Shown: positions 35,275 through 43,621, counted from the first letter of the stretch. The stretch is DNA of 64,000 nucleotides from Pseudofrankia inefficax (GCF_000166135.1 NC_014666.1:5332001-5396000), one strand, 5' to 3'. Program-made: numbers and translations. The notes: generated by a model not told the origin, from the sequence alone.

Positions 35275-36444
35275 ATGACGGACCAGCACGAGGCCTTCGA
35301 GGCCGAACTCGCGGGTGACAAGCCGGGAGCCTTGATCGAACCGTTCCCGGTCCTGCAGCCCCTCAAGGGCGGCGCGGACGAGGCCTACCTCGCCGCCAGC
35401 CCGGAGAACGTGCTGTGGGGACGCCTGCCCACCGGCTCGGATCAGCCCGTCCGCACGGTCCGGCCCGGCACCGAGGTCCTGATCGACACGGTCAGCCACG
35501 AGGGTGTGCTGGAGGACCAGGGCCGGGACCCGGTGGCGTTCTTCGCCGGCTTCGGGGTGCCGGCCGACGAGGTGCTGACCGACGCCGTCGCCGTGGCCGC
35601 GCGCAGCGCGCACACCCCCGGGCTGGACGGCCCGCATGTGATCACGGGCCCGATCGCGGTGCTCGGCGCGCGGCCGGGCGACGTGCTGGCGGTGCACGTC
35701 CTGGAACTGACCCCGCGCACCCCCTACGGCGTCGTCTCCAACCGGCACGGCCGAGGCGCGCTGCCCGGCGAGCTGCCCGCGGGGCCCGACCCGGTCTTCA
35801 CGTTCTGCCGGGCCGGGAACGGACCGCAGGGCCCGACCGGCACGATCGAGACCGACGCCGGCACCATCACGTTCCCGCTCCGGTTCTTTCTCGGGATCAC
35901 GGGCGTCGCCCAGGCCGAGGACCGCCACCACAGCTCGGTCCCGCCGGGCCGCCACGGTGGCAACATCGACGTCTCGATGATGACCGCCGGGGCGACGCTC
36001 TATCTCCCCGTCCAGGTCCCGGAGGCGCTGGTCTACGTCGGCGACCCGCATTTCGCGCAGGGCGACGGCGAGGTGGCGCTGACGGCCTTCGAGGCGCCGC
36101 TACGCGCGCGGCTGCGCTTCGACGTCATCACCCGCGACCAGCGGGCGCACGCGGACCGGCCGTATGCCGAGACCGACGAGTACCTGATCCCGATCGGGCT
36201 GGACGAGGACCTCGACGCGGCGATGCGCGACTGCGTGCGCGCTGCCCTGGAGCTGCTCGAACGCCGCTACCGGATCGAGCGGGCCGTCGCCTACGCCTAC
36301 CTGAGCGCGGCCACCGACTTCGCCGTCAGCCAGGTGGTCGACATCGTCCAGGGCGTCCACGCCAGGATCCGCAAGGCCGATCTCGCCGCGCTCGCCCGCC
36401 CCGACCCGCCAGCCGCCGAAGGACCCGCATCGGTCCAGACCTGA
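35275..36444 (+). CDS. Acetamidase/formamidase (FmdA/AmdA family)
   Basis: A 389-residue amidase that hydrolyses formamide, acetamide or similar amides to ammonia and acid. Motifs typical of the family include VLIDTVSHEG, the block VITGPIAVLGARPGDVLAVHVLEL, RFFLGITGVA and PPGRHGGNIDVSMMTAGATLYLPVQV. The C-terminal ATDFAVSQVVDIVQGVHARI is the conserved family end. GGGGAGGT lies before the ATG at 35275. With PucR and the AllA-like protein it suggests release of ammonia from purine-, urea- or amide-type nitrogen sources. Confidence 0.92.
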   Translation: MTDQHEAFEAELAGDKPGALIEPFPVLQPLKGGADEAYLAASPENVLWGRLPTGSDQPVRTVRPGTEVLIDTVSHEGVLEDQGRDPVAFFAGFGVPADEVLTDAVAVAARSAHTPGLDGPHVITGPIAVLGARPGDVLAVHVLELTPRTPYGVVSNRHGRGALPGELPAGPDPVFTFCRAGNGPQGPTGTIETDAGTITFPLRFFLGITGVAQAEDRHHSSVPPGRHGGNIDVSMMTAGATLYLPVQVPEALVYVGDPHFAQGDGEVALTAFEAPLRARLRFDVITRDQRAHADRPYAETDEYLIPIGLDEDLDAAMRDCVRAALELLERRYRIERAVAYAYLSAATDFAVSQVVDIVQGVHARIRKADLAALARPDPPAAEGPASVQT

Positions 36445-36487
36445 AGCCCGCGCCACTGCCGTGACCACGAAGGCCGGCCCGGCGGAG

Positions 36488-36561
36488 TGATCGCCGTCTT
36501 CGCCCTCAGGCGGTCGTGAATCGGGCTTCTCGCAACCAGGCGAGGGCCAGAACGGCGATCA
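36488..36561. repeat. Dispersed hairpin repeat, copy B
   Basis: TGATCGCCGT (36488) pairs with ACGGCGATCA (ending 36561), and GCCCTC with GAGGGC inside. Between them GGTCGTGAATC and CTCGCAACC match copy A at 2829-2902 nearly base for base. It lies between the 3' ends of the acetamidase gene and a TetR gene. Confidence 0.7.
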
Positions 36562-36604
36562 TGTCGAGGGCTCGGAGCGGGCAGACGTTGTCGGAGGCGC
36601 TGCG

Positions 36605-37222
36605 TCAGCGGTGGACCTGGGGTGTGGTCGGGGTGAGTGCGGCGGCTGCCTGGGCGCAGGTCGCGACGATCTCGTCGAAGCAGGCGAGGAGCGAGGGCCT
36701 TCCCTCGGTGAGGTAGAGGTGTGTGGCGGTCGTGAACCAGCTCATCGCCATCAGCGCCACGGCGTGAATCTCGAGGGATGACCACCGGGGGTCCGATCGG
36801 GCGGCAAGGATCTCGATAGCCGTTTTCAGGAAGGCGCCGCCCCCGAGCGAGACCTGCTCGGCGACGGACCGCTGCTCGGTCGCGATGACAGCGCGGATCT
36901 GGGCCAGAAGGTTCCGGTCGTAGCCCTGCTCGCACAGGTCACGCAGGACCGCGTGCAGGCTCACCAGCGGGGGTTCGGTCGCCGGCCGTTCGGCCAGGCG
37001 GGTGGCCGCCACCTCCCGCCGGACCACGAGCTGGTCGACCAGGATCGCTTCCTTGCTCGGGAAGTGGTGAAAGACGGTGCGGCGACCGACGCCGGCAGCG
37101 ACCGCGATCTGGTCGATCGTCGTCTCGGCATAGCCCTGGACCTCGAACAGCCGCAGGGCCGCGGCCGTGATGCGCGCCCGCTTCGCGACCGGATCTCGCT
37201 CGCGGGTTCGGGCTTCCGGCAC
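36605..37222 (-). CDS. TetR-family transcriptional regulator
   Basis: A 205-residue repressor. The HTH lies at residues 14-60 (RITAAALRLFEVQGYAETTI, then IAVAAGVGRRTVFHHFPSKEAIL). The remaining helices are ligand-binding. It is divergent from the lipoprotein hydrolase gene across 175 bases; that gap contains the palindrome CACTAGTG at 37313-37320 preceded by TTGACC at 37292, a possible regulated promoter for the hydrolase. Its 3' end faces the hairpin repeat copy B. Confidence 0.88.
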   Translation of the reverse strand: MPEARTRERDPVAKRARITAAALRLFEVQGYAETTIDQIAVAAGVGRRTVFHHFPSKEAILVDQLVVRREVAATRLAERPATEPPLVSLHAVLRDLCEQGYDRNLLAQIRAVIATEQRSVAEQVSLGGGAFLKTAIEILAARSDPRWSSLEIHAVALMAMSWFTTATHLYLTEGRPSLLACFDEIVATCAQAAAALTPTTPQVHR

Positions 37223-37397
37223 GCGACGGGAGTTTACCGGCCGGGGGCCTGGCCCAAGAGCGCGTCGCGCTCGGGCGGTTACGCCCCGGTCTTGACCATT
37301 CCGCTGCTATGGCACTAGTGTCAAAGCGCCTTGTGCGTCCCTACCGAACGGCAGGGTCTCTGGTGCCGTTCACCGTCCGAATAGCTCGGGAGCCCGC

Positions 37398-38933
37398 ATG
37401 AACCGTCGTCGGCCGGGTCGATTAGCCGTCCTCCTTCTTGCCGCGGCCGCGGCTTTGTCCGGCCTCACGGCCTGCGGGGGCGGTGGCGGGGGAACCACTG
37501 TCGCGCCGACCGTGAACGCGGCCACGCGAACCGGGGTGACGGTGACCGGTCCGACGGCGGACGGCGACCGCCCCAACCCGTTCTCCCTTCCGGTGTTCGA
37601 CCTCGGTGCCGCCGGCTACACCGCGCAGGAGTACTTCTTCGGCGGCACCGCCACCTCCTACGCCCCCGAGCCCGCCACGACACTCGGCCCGGACGGCCGA
37701 TGGACGATGAAGGCCTCGCGCACGGCGTCGTTCAAGACGCGGATGCTCGTGCTCCGTCCCAGCGATCCCAAGAAGTTCAGCGGGACCGTCTGGGTCTCCT
37801 GGCTCAACGTCACCGCCGGCTTCGAGATCGGCGACTTCACCCGCGAAAGCCTGCGAGACGGTGACGCGACCGTGTACGTGTCCGCCCAGAAGGCGGGCCT
37901 CGACGGAGTTCCCGGCGCCGAAGGAAACGGCCTGCGGAAATGGGACCCAGAACGGTACGGCTCACTGTTCCACCCCGGCGATGACTTCTCCTACGACATC
38001 TTCACCAAGGCCGCGCTTCTCGTCGGACGCGACCGCGGAAAGCTTCCGGTGGACCCCATGGCCGGGTTCGACGTCAAGCAGGTGTTCGGCACCGGTGCCT
38101 CCCAGTCCGCCTTCCGCCTGACCTCCTACCTCGACGGCGTGCAGCCACTGACCAGGGCCCTAGACGGCGCCCTGCTGATCGCCAACTTCGGGCGTGCGGC
38201 CGCCTTCCAGACCGCCACCGGCACCGACGCCGCCGACGAGGCCTTCAGCCGGCCACCCGTACGCATCCGTGCCGACCTCGGCATCCCGACGATCCTGGTG
38301 AGCACCGAGACCGAGGCGGAATCGGTCTACCCGGCACGCCAGCCGGACACCGCGACATTCCGGTTCTGGGAGATCGCCGGCGCCGCGCACGCCGGCGGCG
38401 GACCCGACACCATCGGCGACGTGGTCAAGCTCTTCACCCGCGACGGCCTGAAACTGCCCACGGGCAGCCTCGGCTCGACCTCAGGAGCGGTCGGCGCCAC
38501 GGCGGCACCCAACTCACTTGACTGGCAGCCCGTCGTGGCCACCGCCGGCGTCGACCTGACCCGCTGGGCGTCGGGCGGCCCACCACCGCCCGCACTGCCC
38601 CGCATCGCCATCGAGGGAAACCCACCACGGATCGAGCGGGACGCGGACGGCAACGCGCTCGGCGGCATCAGGATGCCCGACCTGGAGGTGCCGGTCGCGA
38701 CCTACAGCGGCACCGTCCCCGGCGCCTCCCTGATGGCATCCCTGTTCGGAACGATGTCCCCCTTCCCACCCAGCCGCCTCGCGGCGCTCTACCCGGACCG
38801 CCAGACCTACCTCACGGCCTACGACCACGCCGTCGACAAAGCCGTCACCGCCGGCTACTTCCTCGCCCGAGACGCACCATCGATCAAGGCGGCAGCGACG
38901 GCCAACGCGACCGCGCTGTTCCCGGACCACTGA
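37398..38933 (+). CDS. Lipoprotein with alpha/beta-hydrolase domain
   Basis: A 511-residue exported protein. The signal RRRPGRLAVLLLAAAAALSG ends in the lipobox LTAC, then a glycine run, so it is probably anchored to the outer face of the membrane. The body contains KVFGTGASQSA-like VFGTGASQSAFRL, a nucleophile elbow of the GxSxS type, and AGAAHAGGG as the probable catalytic histidine. This corresponds to a poorly characterised alpha/beta-hydrolase domain family of actinobacteria and proteobacteria. Substrate unknown. Likely controlled by the divergent TetR protein. Confidence 0.75.
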   Translation: MNRRRPGRLAVLLLAAAAALSGLTACGGGGGGTTVAPTVNAATRTGVTVTGPTADGDRPNPFSLPVFDLGAAGYTAQEYFFGGTATSYAPEPATTLGPDGRWTMKASRTASFKTRMLVLRPSDPKKFSGTVWVSWLNVTAGFEIGDFTRESLRDGDATVYVSAQKAGLDGVPGAEGNGLRKWDPERYGSLFHPGDDFSYDIFTKAALLVGRDRGKLPVDPMAGFDVKQVFGTGASQSAFRLTSYLDGVQPLTRALDGALLIANFGRAAAFQTATGTDAADEAFSRPPVRIRADLGIPTILVSTETEAESVYPARQPDTATFRFWEIAGAAHAGGGPDTIGDVVKLFTRDGLKLPTGSLGSTSGAVGATAAPNSLDWQPVVATAGVDLTRWASGGPPPPALPRIAIEGNPPRIERDADGNALGGIRMPDLEVPVATYSGTVPGASLMASLFGTMSPFPPSRLAALYPDRQTYLTAYDHAVDKAVTAGYFLARDAPSIKAAATANATALFPDH

Positions 38934-38943
38934 TCCCGGGTGA

Positions 38944-39378
38944 TCATCGCTGCTCGTCGTGGTGGCCCGCATGGCCCTCGGAGGTCCAGATGAGCTGTTC
39001 GTAGTGGGGGCAGCCGTCCGGTGGCGCGTCGCGATGGTGCTCGAGGGTGTGTTCGAGCAGCGCCCGGGCCGCGCGGAGCCGGTCGGCCTTGGCCTGCAGG
39101 GACTCGATCTGCGTTTCGATCACCCGGGCCCAGGTCGGGTCCGGACGGCCGGCCAGCAGGTCGGCGATGTCGTCGAGGCTCATCAGGGCGGATCTCTGCC
39201 AGTAGCGGATGACGGCCAGCCGGCGGATCTCGGCCGGGCGATACCAGCGGCGCCCAGCGGACCGCACCGCCGGGGCGATCAGGCCGCGCTGCTCGTAGTA
39301 GCGGATCGCCGAGGCGCGCAGCCCGACGCGACGGGCGACCTCGTCGATCGGCACGAGCTCCTCGTCCACCGGCCGCAC
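38944..39378 (-). CDS. MerR-family transcriptional regulator
   Basis: A 144-residue regulator. The N-terminal winged HTH reads IDEVARRVGLRASAIRYYEQRGLIAPAVRSAGRRWYRPAEIRRLAVI, followed by a dimerisation coiled coil (VIETQIESLQAKADRLRAARALLEH) and a Cys/His-containing end (GCPHYEQL, GHAGHHDEQR). There is no SoxR-type four-cysteine cluster. The GTG at 39378 has GGGGAG five bases upstream; a GTG three codons later is the alternative. It is divergent from a flavin/F420-type gene with a MerR-like palindrome between. Confidence 0.88.
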   Translation of the reverse strand: MRPVDEELVPIDEVARRVGLRASAIRYYEQRGLIAPAVRSAGRRWYRPAEIRRLAVIRYWQRSALMSLDDIADLLAGRPDPTWARVIETQIESLQAKADRLRAARALLEHTLEHHRDAPPDGCPHYEQLIWTSEGHAGHHDEQR

Positions 39379-39404
39379 CCTCGCTCCCCTCGAACCGCGG
39401 TTGC

Positions 39405-39422
39405 GTTCAAGCCGACTTGAAC
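39405..39422. promoter_or_regulatory. MerR-type operator in the divergent promoter region
   Basis: GTTCAAG (39405-39411) and CTTGAAC (39416-39422) are perfect arms around CCGA, in the gap between the divergent merR-like gene and the split-barrel oxidase gene. Size and symmetry fit a MerR dimer site. Confidence 0.6.
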
Positions 39423-39484
39423 CGACACGATCGTTCCACACCCGACGACGCCCACGACGGCGCAGTCGAGAAGGAGGAACGACC

Positions 39485-39934
39485 GTGGCCAACGAACAGG
39501 CACTCGACTTCGTCGCCCGCTACCCAGACGCCGCGATGATCACGCTGCGGGCCGACGGCACGGCTCACATGGCGCGGATCGAGGTGGCCACGTTCGACAG
39601 CAGGGTCTGGGCCACCGGCGCCGAGCCTCTGGTAAGGACGAAGAACCTGCGCCGCGACCCGCGCTGCTCGCTGTTCGTCTTCGGCGCGCATCCGCACTGG
39701 CTCGGCCTGGAGACAACCGCATCGATCATCGACGGCCCAGACGCCCCGGGGATTCTTGTTCGCCTGCTACGGGCCCGGCACGGCGACGCGACCCCGCCAG
39801 GCACCGTCCTGGCCCACGACGACCAGCTCGGCCACGACCGGCCATGGCCCGAAGCCGACTACCTCGAACACGCCCACGCCCACCGGCTACTCGCCTACAG
39901 CTTCACCATCATCCGGACCTACGGCAACCCATGA
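39485..39934 (+). CDS. Pyridoxamine 5'-phosphate oxidase-like (FMN/F420 split-barrel) protein
   Basis: A 149-residue split-beta-barrel protein. FVARYPDAAMITLRADGTAHMARIEVATFDSRVWATG and TKNLRRDPRCSLFVF follow the PPOx/F420-dependent reductase pattern (cofactor phosphate-binding Arg/Lys after the second strand). AAGGAGG lies before the GTG at 39485. The redox substrate cannot be inferred. Placement opposite a MerR regulator suggests induction by a reactive compound. Confidence 0.82.
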   Translation: MANEQALDFVARYPDAAMITLRADGTAHMARIEVATFDSRVWATGAEPLVRTKNLRRDPRCSLFVFGAHPHWLGLETTASIIDGPDAPGILVRLLRARHGDATPPGTVLAHDDQLGHDRPWPEADYLEHAHAHRLLAYSFTIIRTYGNP

Positions 39935-39979
39935 TCACCAGTGACGCCGGGTCCCGAGCCGTCACGCTGCCGGCGCTGG

Positions 39980-40235
39980 CCGTCGGCTTCGTCGGCGATG
40001 TTCCAGGCGCTGCCCTGGCGGCGCATGGGTACCTGGGCGGCTCGGACGGCCGTTATCTCGTCGCGGTCGCGTCCGGTCGCGTCCGCGACGCGGTCGACTC
40101 CGACGGGGGTGTCGATCATTCCGGGGACGATGGCGTTGACGCGGATTCCGTGCGGCGCGTATTCGAGGGCGAGCCCGCGGGTCAGCGCGTTGACGCCGTT
40201 CTTGGCGATCGAGTACGGGTTCGCGCCCGGCAGGA
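39980..40235 (-). pseudogene. SDR fragment lacking both ends
   Basis: On the minus strand a continuous frame encodes LLPGANPYSIAKNGVNALTR, then GLALEYAPHGIRVNAIVPGMIDTPVG and AAQVPMRRQGSAWNIAD. This is the active-site YxxxK helix and later part of an SDR. The N-terminal half with the TGxxxGIG loop is absent upstream, and after WNIAD the sequence departs from the usual AALFLASDEA...TG...VDGG ending. No in-frame start precedes the YxxxK motif. It lies just downstream of the TetR gene at 40321 and looks like a decayed former neighbour. Confidence 0.75.
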
Positions 40236-40320
40236 GCCCCTGTCTCCTTCGGTCGACGCCTGCGGCGCCCCACCTCGAAGGGGGCGGCCGCTTGCGGGTG
40301 GTTTCCGGCTCGGGCCGGTC

Positions 40321-40989
40321 CTAGGGGACGAGGAGCCAGCTGGTCGCGTCGCGCCCGGCGTTGTCGCAGGCGGCGAGCGCGGCCGGGGAGACGGGGGCGG
40401 TGAGGTAGCCGACCAGCCCGTCGAGCAGGTCCGCGACGTGCGCGGCGAAGGACAGGACGTCCTGCCCGCGGGCCTTGGCGCGTTCGCGGTCGGCCGCGGC
40501 GTGAATCGCGAAGGCGATGGCCTGGCTTATCCGGTGGGCGCGCAGCGGCTCGGGGATGTCCATGAGGAACGACCGGAAGTGGTCCTGGAAGGCATTGGAC
40601 GCGGCCAGGTAGGTGGGCGCGAACTGGTCGAACACCTCGCGGCTGCCGTGGGTGTGCAGGTTCGCGACGAAGCTGAGGTAGTTGCTGCCTTCCTGCTCGC
40701 CCTGTTCGAGGACCGGCAGCACGTAGCACTCGACCCAGCCGCGCAGGTCGTTCGGGCGGTGCTGGGCGGCTAGCAGGTTGCGCCGCTCGTGCAGGTACGG
40801 CAGCCGGAACTCGAAGATCTCCCGGATCAGCTGTTCCTTCGTGCCGAAGTGGTACTGGACCGCGGTGTTGTTGCCGCTGCCGGCCGCGGCGGAGATCTGC
40901 CGCAGCGAGACCCCGTCCAGCCCGTGCGCGGCGAACAGCGCCTCGGCGGCCAGGATGATCCGTTCCTTCGGCGACGGCGCTAGCGGCAT
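40321..40989 (-). CDS. TetR-family transcriptional regulator
   Basis: A 222-residue repressor. The HTH is at residues 8-55 (RIILAAEALFAAHGLDGVSL, then ISAAAGSGNNTAVQYHFGTKEQLI). GNNTAVQYHFGTKEQLI is characteristic of a TetR subgroup with large C-terminal domains. The ATG at 40989 is used; a GTG at 41007 is possible. It is divergent from the tandem-CMD gene. The shared gap holds a 15-bp box also found twice upstream of the SDR at 43650, so this protein may control both. Confidence 0.88.
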   Translation of the reverse strand: MPLAPSPKERIILAAEALFAAHGLDGVSLRQISAAAGSGNNTAVQYHFGTKEQLIREIFEFRLPYLHERRNLLAAQHRPNDLRGWVECYVLPVLEQGEQEGSNYLSFVANLHTHGSREVFDQFAPTYLAASNAFQDHFRSFLMDIPEPLRAHRISQAIAFAIHAAADRERAKARGQDVLSFAAHVADLLDGLVGYLTAPVSPAALAACDNAGRDATSWLLVP

Positions 40990-41017
40990 GGCTCCATCGA
41001 AACACACTGGACATCGT

Positions 41018-41032
41018 CAGGCAACTGCCTTA
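41018..41032. promoter_or_regulatory. Shared regulatory box, site 1
   Basis: CAGGCAACTGCCTTA contains the palindrome AGGCA-AC-TGCCT and matches each of two boxes upstream of the SDR gene (44482 and 44502). It matches the first of these at 13 of 15 positions. It lies between the divergent TetR and tandem-CMD starts. Confidence 0.5.
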
Positions 41033-41066
41033 GCTTCCATGCATCCGCTTGGACCTGAGGAGTGCC

Positions 41067-41807
41067 ATGGGCAGTGCCGCCGAGCAGACCTATCGCGAGG
41101 TCATGACCATCGAGCCACCGGCCGTGACGACGCCGCTGGAGCAGTTCAGCCGGGACTTCGTGTTCGGCGAGGTGTGGAGCAGGCCCGGCCTCAGCCGCCG
41201 CGACCGGCGCTGGGTGACGCTGACCTGCGTCGCCGCCGCCGACGCGCCGGGGCCGATCGAGGACCACGTCTACGCCGCGCTGAACAGCGGCGACATCGAG
41301 CTGGACGCGATGTTGGAGTTCGTCCTGCACTTCGCCGTCTACTGCGGCTGGCCGAAGGCCTCGCACCTGGAGATGGTCATCGCCCGCCAGTGGCACCGCA
41401 TCCAACGTGAGCAGGGACGCGAGCCGGCCCCGTGGCCGGTCCTTGACAACGCCACGCTCGGCCCGAACGACTGGGAGGCGCGCCTCGCCCGCGGCGTCGA
41501 GGAGTTCGTCGACGTGAACCTCGTGCCGGCGCCGCCCGCGGAGACGCCCTATCGGCACGCCGGCATCCTCAACTTCGTCTTCGGCCACGTCTGGCAGCGC
41601 CCGGGGCTCACCCGCCGCGAGCGGCGCATCATCACCGTCGCCTGCGTCGCCATTGACGACTCGCCGACGCCGCTGACCACGCACGTCGGCTCCGCGCTGC
41701 GCTCCGGCGACCTCACCAAGGCCGAGATGGACGAGATCGTCCTGCACTTCTCCGCCTACTACGGCTTCGCCAAGGGCGAGGCACTCCACGACGCCGCCGA
41801 GAAGTAA
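41067..41807 (+). CDS. Tandem carboxymuconolactone decarboxylase-domain protein
   Basis: A 246-residue protein with two CMD repeats. The first spans about residues 28-115 (FVFGEVWSRPGLSRRDRRWVTLTCVAA ... LEFVLHFAVYCGWPKASHLE), the second about 163-245 (FVFGHVWQRPGLTRRERRIITVACVAI ... EIVLHFSAYYGFAKGEAL). Both have the VLHFxxYxGxxK helix and neither has the CxxC of AhpD. Tandem proteins like this are usually assigned to decarboxylation of 4-carboxymuconolactone-like lactones, but specificity is unproven. GAGGAG precedes the ATG at 41067. Followed 50 bases later by a binding-lipoprotein gene. Confidence 0.88.
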   Translation: MGSAAEQTYREVMTIEPPAVTTPLEQFSRDFVFGEVWSRPGLSRRDRRWVTLTCVAAADAPGPIEDHVYAALNSGDIELDAMLEFVLHFAVYCGWPKASHLEMVIARQWHRIQREQGREPAPWPVLDNATLGPNDWEARLARGVEEFVDVNLVPAPPAETPYRHAGILNFVFGHVWQRPGLTRRERRIITVACVAIDDSPTPLTTHVGSALRSGDLTKAEMDEIVLHFSAYYGFAKGEALHDAAEK

Positions 41808-41857
41808 CGCGCGACGAGGTTTCCACGCTCACCACGCACCACACCTAGGGGAGATCA

Positions 41858-43111
41858 ATGCTCAGAAAGCGCACGACCGTGGCCGCGGCGATCCTGTCGG
41901 CCGCCGCCGTCCTCTTAGCCGCCGGCTGCGGCTCGTCGAGCTCAGGCGGTTCCAGCGGCGGCGGCACCACCACCGCGGCGGCCGCGAAGAAGACCATCAC
42001 GGTGGGTGTGATCGCCGACATGACCGGCGCGGCGGCCCCGCCCAACAAGTCCGTCGTCGACGGGGTCAAGGCCGGCACGTTCTACGCCGCCCGCAACGGC
42101 TACACCATCAAGTACATCGTCGGTGACACCGCGACGAACCCGGCCACCGCCCTCGCCGTCGCCCAGAAGATGGTCACCCAGGACCACGTCTTCGCGGTCC
42201 TGGCGAACTCCGCGCTGCTGTTCGCCGCCGCGCCGTACCTCACCGCGCACAACGTGCCCGTGATCGGCGCCAGCCAGGACGGCCCCGAGTGGATCCCGTC
42301 GAAGAACATGTTCTCGATCTGGGGCCCGCTGCAGGCCACCAAGGTCTCCACCACCCAGGGCAAGTTCTTCAAGATGATGGGCGTCACCAACCTCGGCGTC
42401 CTCGCGAACTCCGTTCCGACCGCGTCCGAGGCCGGCGAGGGGTCCGCCGCGTCGGCCGAGGTCGCCGGCATCAAGGTCGGCTATCTGAACGCCAAGTTCC
42501 CGCTCGGCGGTGACGTCGGCCCGGCCGTGCTCGCGATGAAGGACGCGGGCGTCGACGGCTTCGTCGCCGCCGCGGGCTCCGACACGACCTTCGCCGTGAT
42601 CAAGGGCCTGCAGGACCAGGGCGTCAAGCTCAAGGCCGCTCTGCTGCCCACCGGCTACGGCGGTGACCTGCTGTCCGCCGGCCCCGGCGCGGCGCAGGCC
42701 GCCCAGGGCGCCTACTTCGTGTCCGCCTACGAGCTCATCGAGCAGCAGACGCCCGCCACCAAGCAGTTCGTCGCCGACATGCGAGCGGCCGGCCTCAAGG
42801 GTGAGCCCACCTACGCCTCCTACAACGGCTACGTCTCCGTCGGCCTGCTGGTGCGCGCTCTGAAGGCCGCCGGCGCCAATCCCACCCAGGCCAGCCTGAT
42901 CACGGCGCTCGAGGGCATCCACGACTGGAACGCCCTCGGTCTCTACGGCTCCCACACGGTCGACATCAACGACCGGGAGAACATCGTCTTCGGGCCCGAC
43001 AGCTGCCAGTGGATCGCCCAGTTCCAGGGCAACGCGTTCAAGCCCGTCCCGAACGCGACCCCCATCTGCGGTGACGTCGTCCCCGGCCGCACGGTCGCGC
43101 CCGCGTCCTGA
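41858..43111 (+). CDS. Branched-chain amino acid-type ABC substrate-binding lipoprotein
   Basis: A 417-residue type I periplasmic-binding protein. The signal MLRKRTTVAAAILSAAAVLL leads to the lipobox LAAGC, then a Ser/Gly linker. The mature domain starts ITVGVIADMTGAAAPPNKSVVDGVKAG, typical of LivJ-like receptors, and continues with YIVGDTATNPATALAVAQKMV. GGGGAG lies before the ATG. No permease or ATPase genes follow; an intrinsic terminator closes the unit. It must work with a transporter encoded elsewhere or act as a sensor. Ligands of this group include amino acids, aromatic acids and steroids. Confidence 0.92.
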   Translation: MLRKRTTVAAAILSAAAVLLAAGCGSSSSGGSSGGGTTTAAAAKKTITVGVIADMTGAAAPPNKSVVDGVKAGTFYAARNGYTIKYIVGDTATNPATALAVAQKMVTQDHVFAVLANSALLFAAAPYLTAHNVPVIGASQDGPEWIPSKNMFSIWGPLQATKVSTTQGKFFKMMGVTNLGVLANSVPTASEAGEGSAASAEVAGIKVGYLNAKFPLGGDVGPAVLAMKDAGVDGFVAAAGSDTTFAVIKGLQDQGVKLKAALLPTGYGGDLLSAGPGAAQAAQGAYFVSAYELIEQQTPATKQFVADMRAAGLKGEPTYASYNGYVSVGLLVRALKAAGANPTQASLITALEGIHDWNALGLYGSHTVDINDRENIVFGPDSCQWIAQFQGNAFKPVPNATPICGDVVPGRTVAPAS

Positions 43112-43133
43112 CCGTCCCTCTCCGCTCCCACCT

Positions 43134-43172
43134 GGCCCGGCGTGCTCGACGACGAGCGCGCCGGGCCTTCTT
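43134..43172 (+). terminator. Rho-independent terminator after the binding-protein gene
   Basis: GGCCCGGCG (43134-43142) pairs with CGCCGGGCC (43159-43167), with inner GCTCG/CGAGC pairs extending the stem, followed by TTCTT. It also lies at the 3' end of the convergent dehydrogenase fragment. Confidence 0.8.
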
Positions 43173-43500
43173 ACTCGGAGCCGGCGCGCAGCAGGGCGAG
43201 GGTCTGGTGAGCCAGCGCGACGAGGGCCGCGGGTTCGGTAGCCCCGGCTGCCTGGGCGACGTCGAGCATGATGCCCACGTCCTTGCGCAGCAGCGGCTCG
43301 GCTCCGCGAAGCCCGGTCGTGTCGAACCCGGACCGCGCCAGGGTGGCCGCGGCGAAGCTGCCGCCGCTCCCATGGCCCTGCACGCGCGCGGCCGCGGCCC
43401 GGTCCAGCCCGAGCCGGTCGACGAAGGCGAACAGGTCCAGGGCGATGCCGACGTGGGTCGTGAACAGGAAGTTGTTCAGCGCCTTCGCGACCTGGCCACT
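43171..43500 (-). pseudogene. C-terminal fragment of a 3-hydroxyisobutyrate dehydrogenase-family gene
   Basis: The frame encodes SGQVAKALNNFLFTTHVGIA, followed by LDLFAFVDRLGLDRAAAARV, GHGSGGSFAA and LLRKDVGIMLDVAQAAGA. This is the all-helical C-terminal domain of beta-hydroxyacid dehydrogenases (the family K-x2-N-N catalytic helix is visible as K-A-L-N-N). The entire N-terminal NAD-binding domain of about 165 residues is absent; upstream sequence in the same frame does not resemble it. A truncated relic. Confidence 0.75.
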
Positions 43501-43590
43501 ACGGTGCCTCCTTGAAGGAAGAGGAAACAGGCAGCCGCGCCCGCTCGCGGGTGACCGCCCAGCGGGCGGCGACAGTCCGGGAGCGGCCTT

Positions 43591-43621
43591 TGCTATCGGT
43601 GTGGCGTGCTATCGGTGTGGC
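43591..43621. repeat. Short tandem direct repeat
   Basis: TGCTATCGGTGTGGC occurs at 43591-43605 and again at 43607-43621, followed by a partial third copy (TGGTATCGGCG). It lies just past the 3' end of the SDR gene, between it and the dehydrogenase fragment. Confidence 0.7.

Noticed and set aside
33583-36051. An 822-codon minus-strand frame across the PucR, AllA-like and acetamidase genes
   Set aside because: It crosses three genes with clear homology and is a composition shadow. Only the AllA-like segment on this strand is real.
43591-43621. A CRISPR-like or phage-integration repeat
   Set aside because: There are only two and a half 15-base units with a one-base spacing and no flanking integrase or cas gene, so it is a simple tandem duplication.
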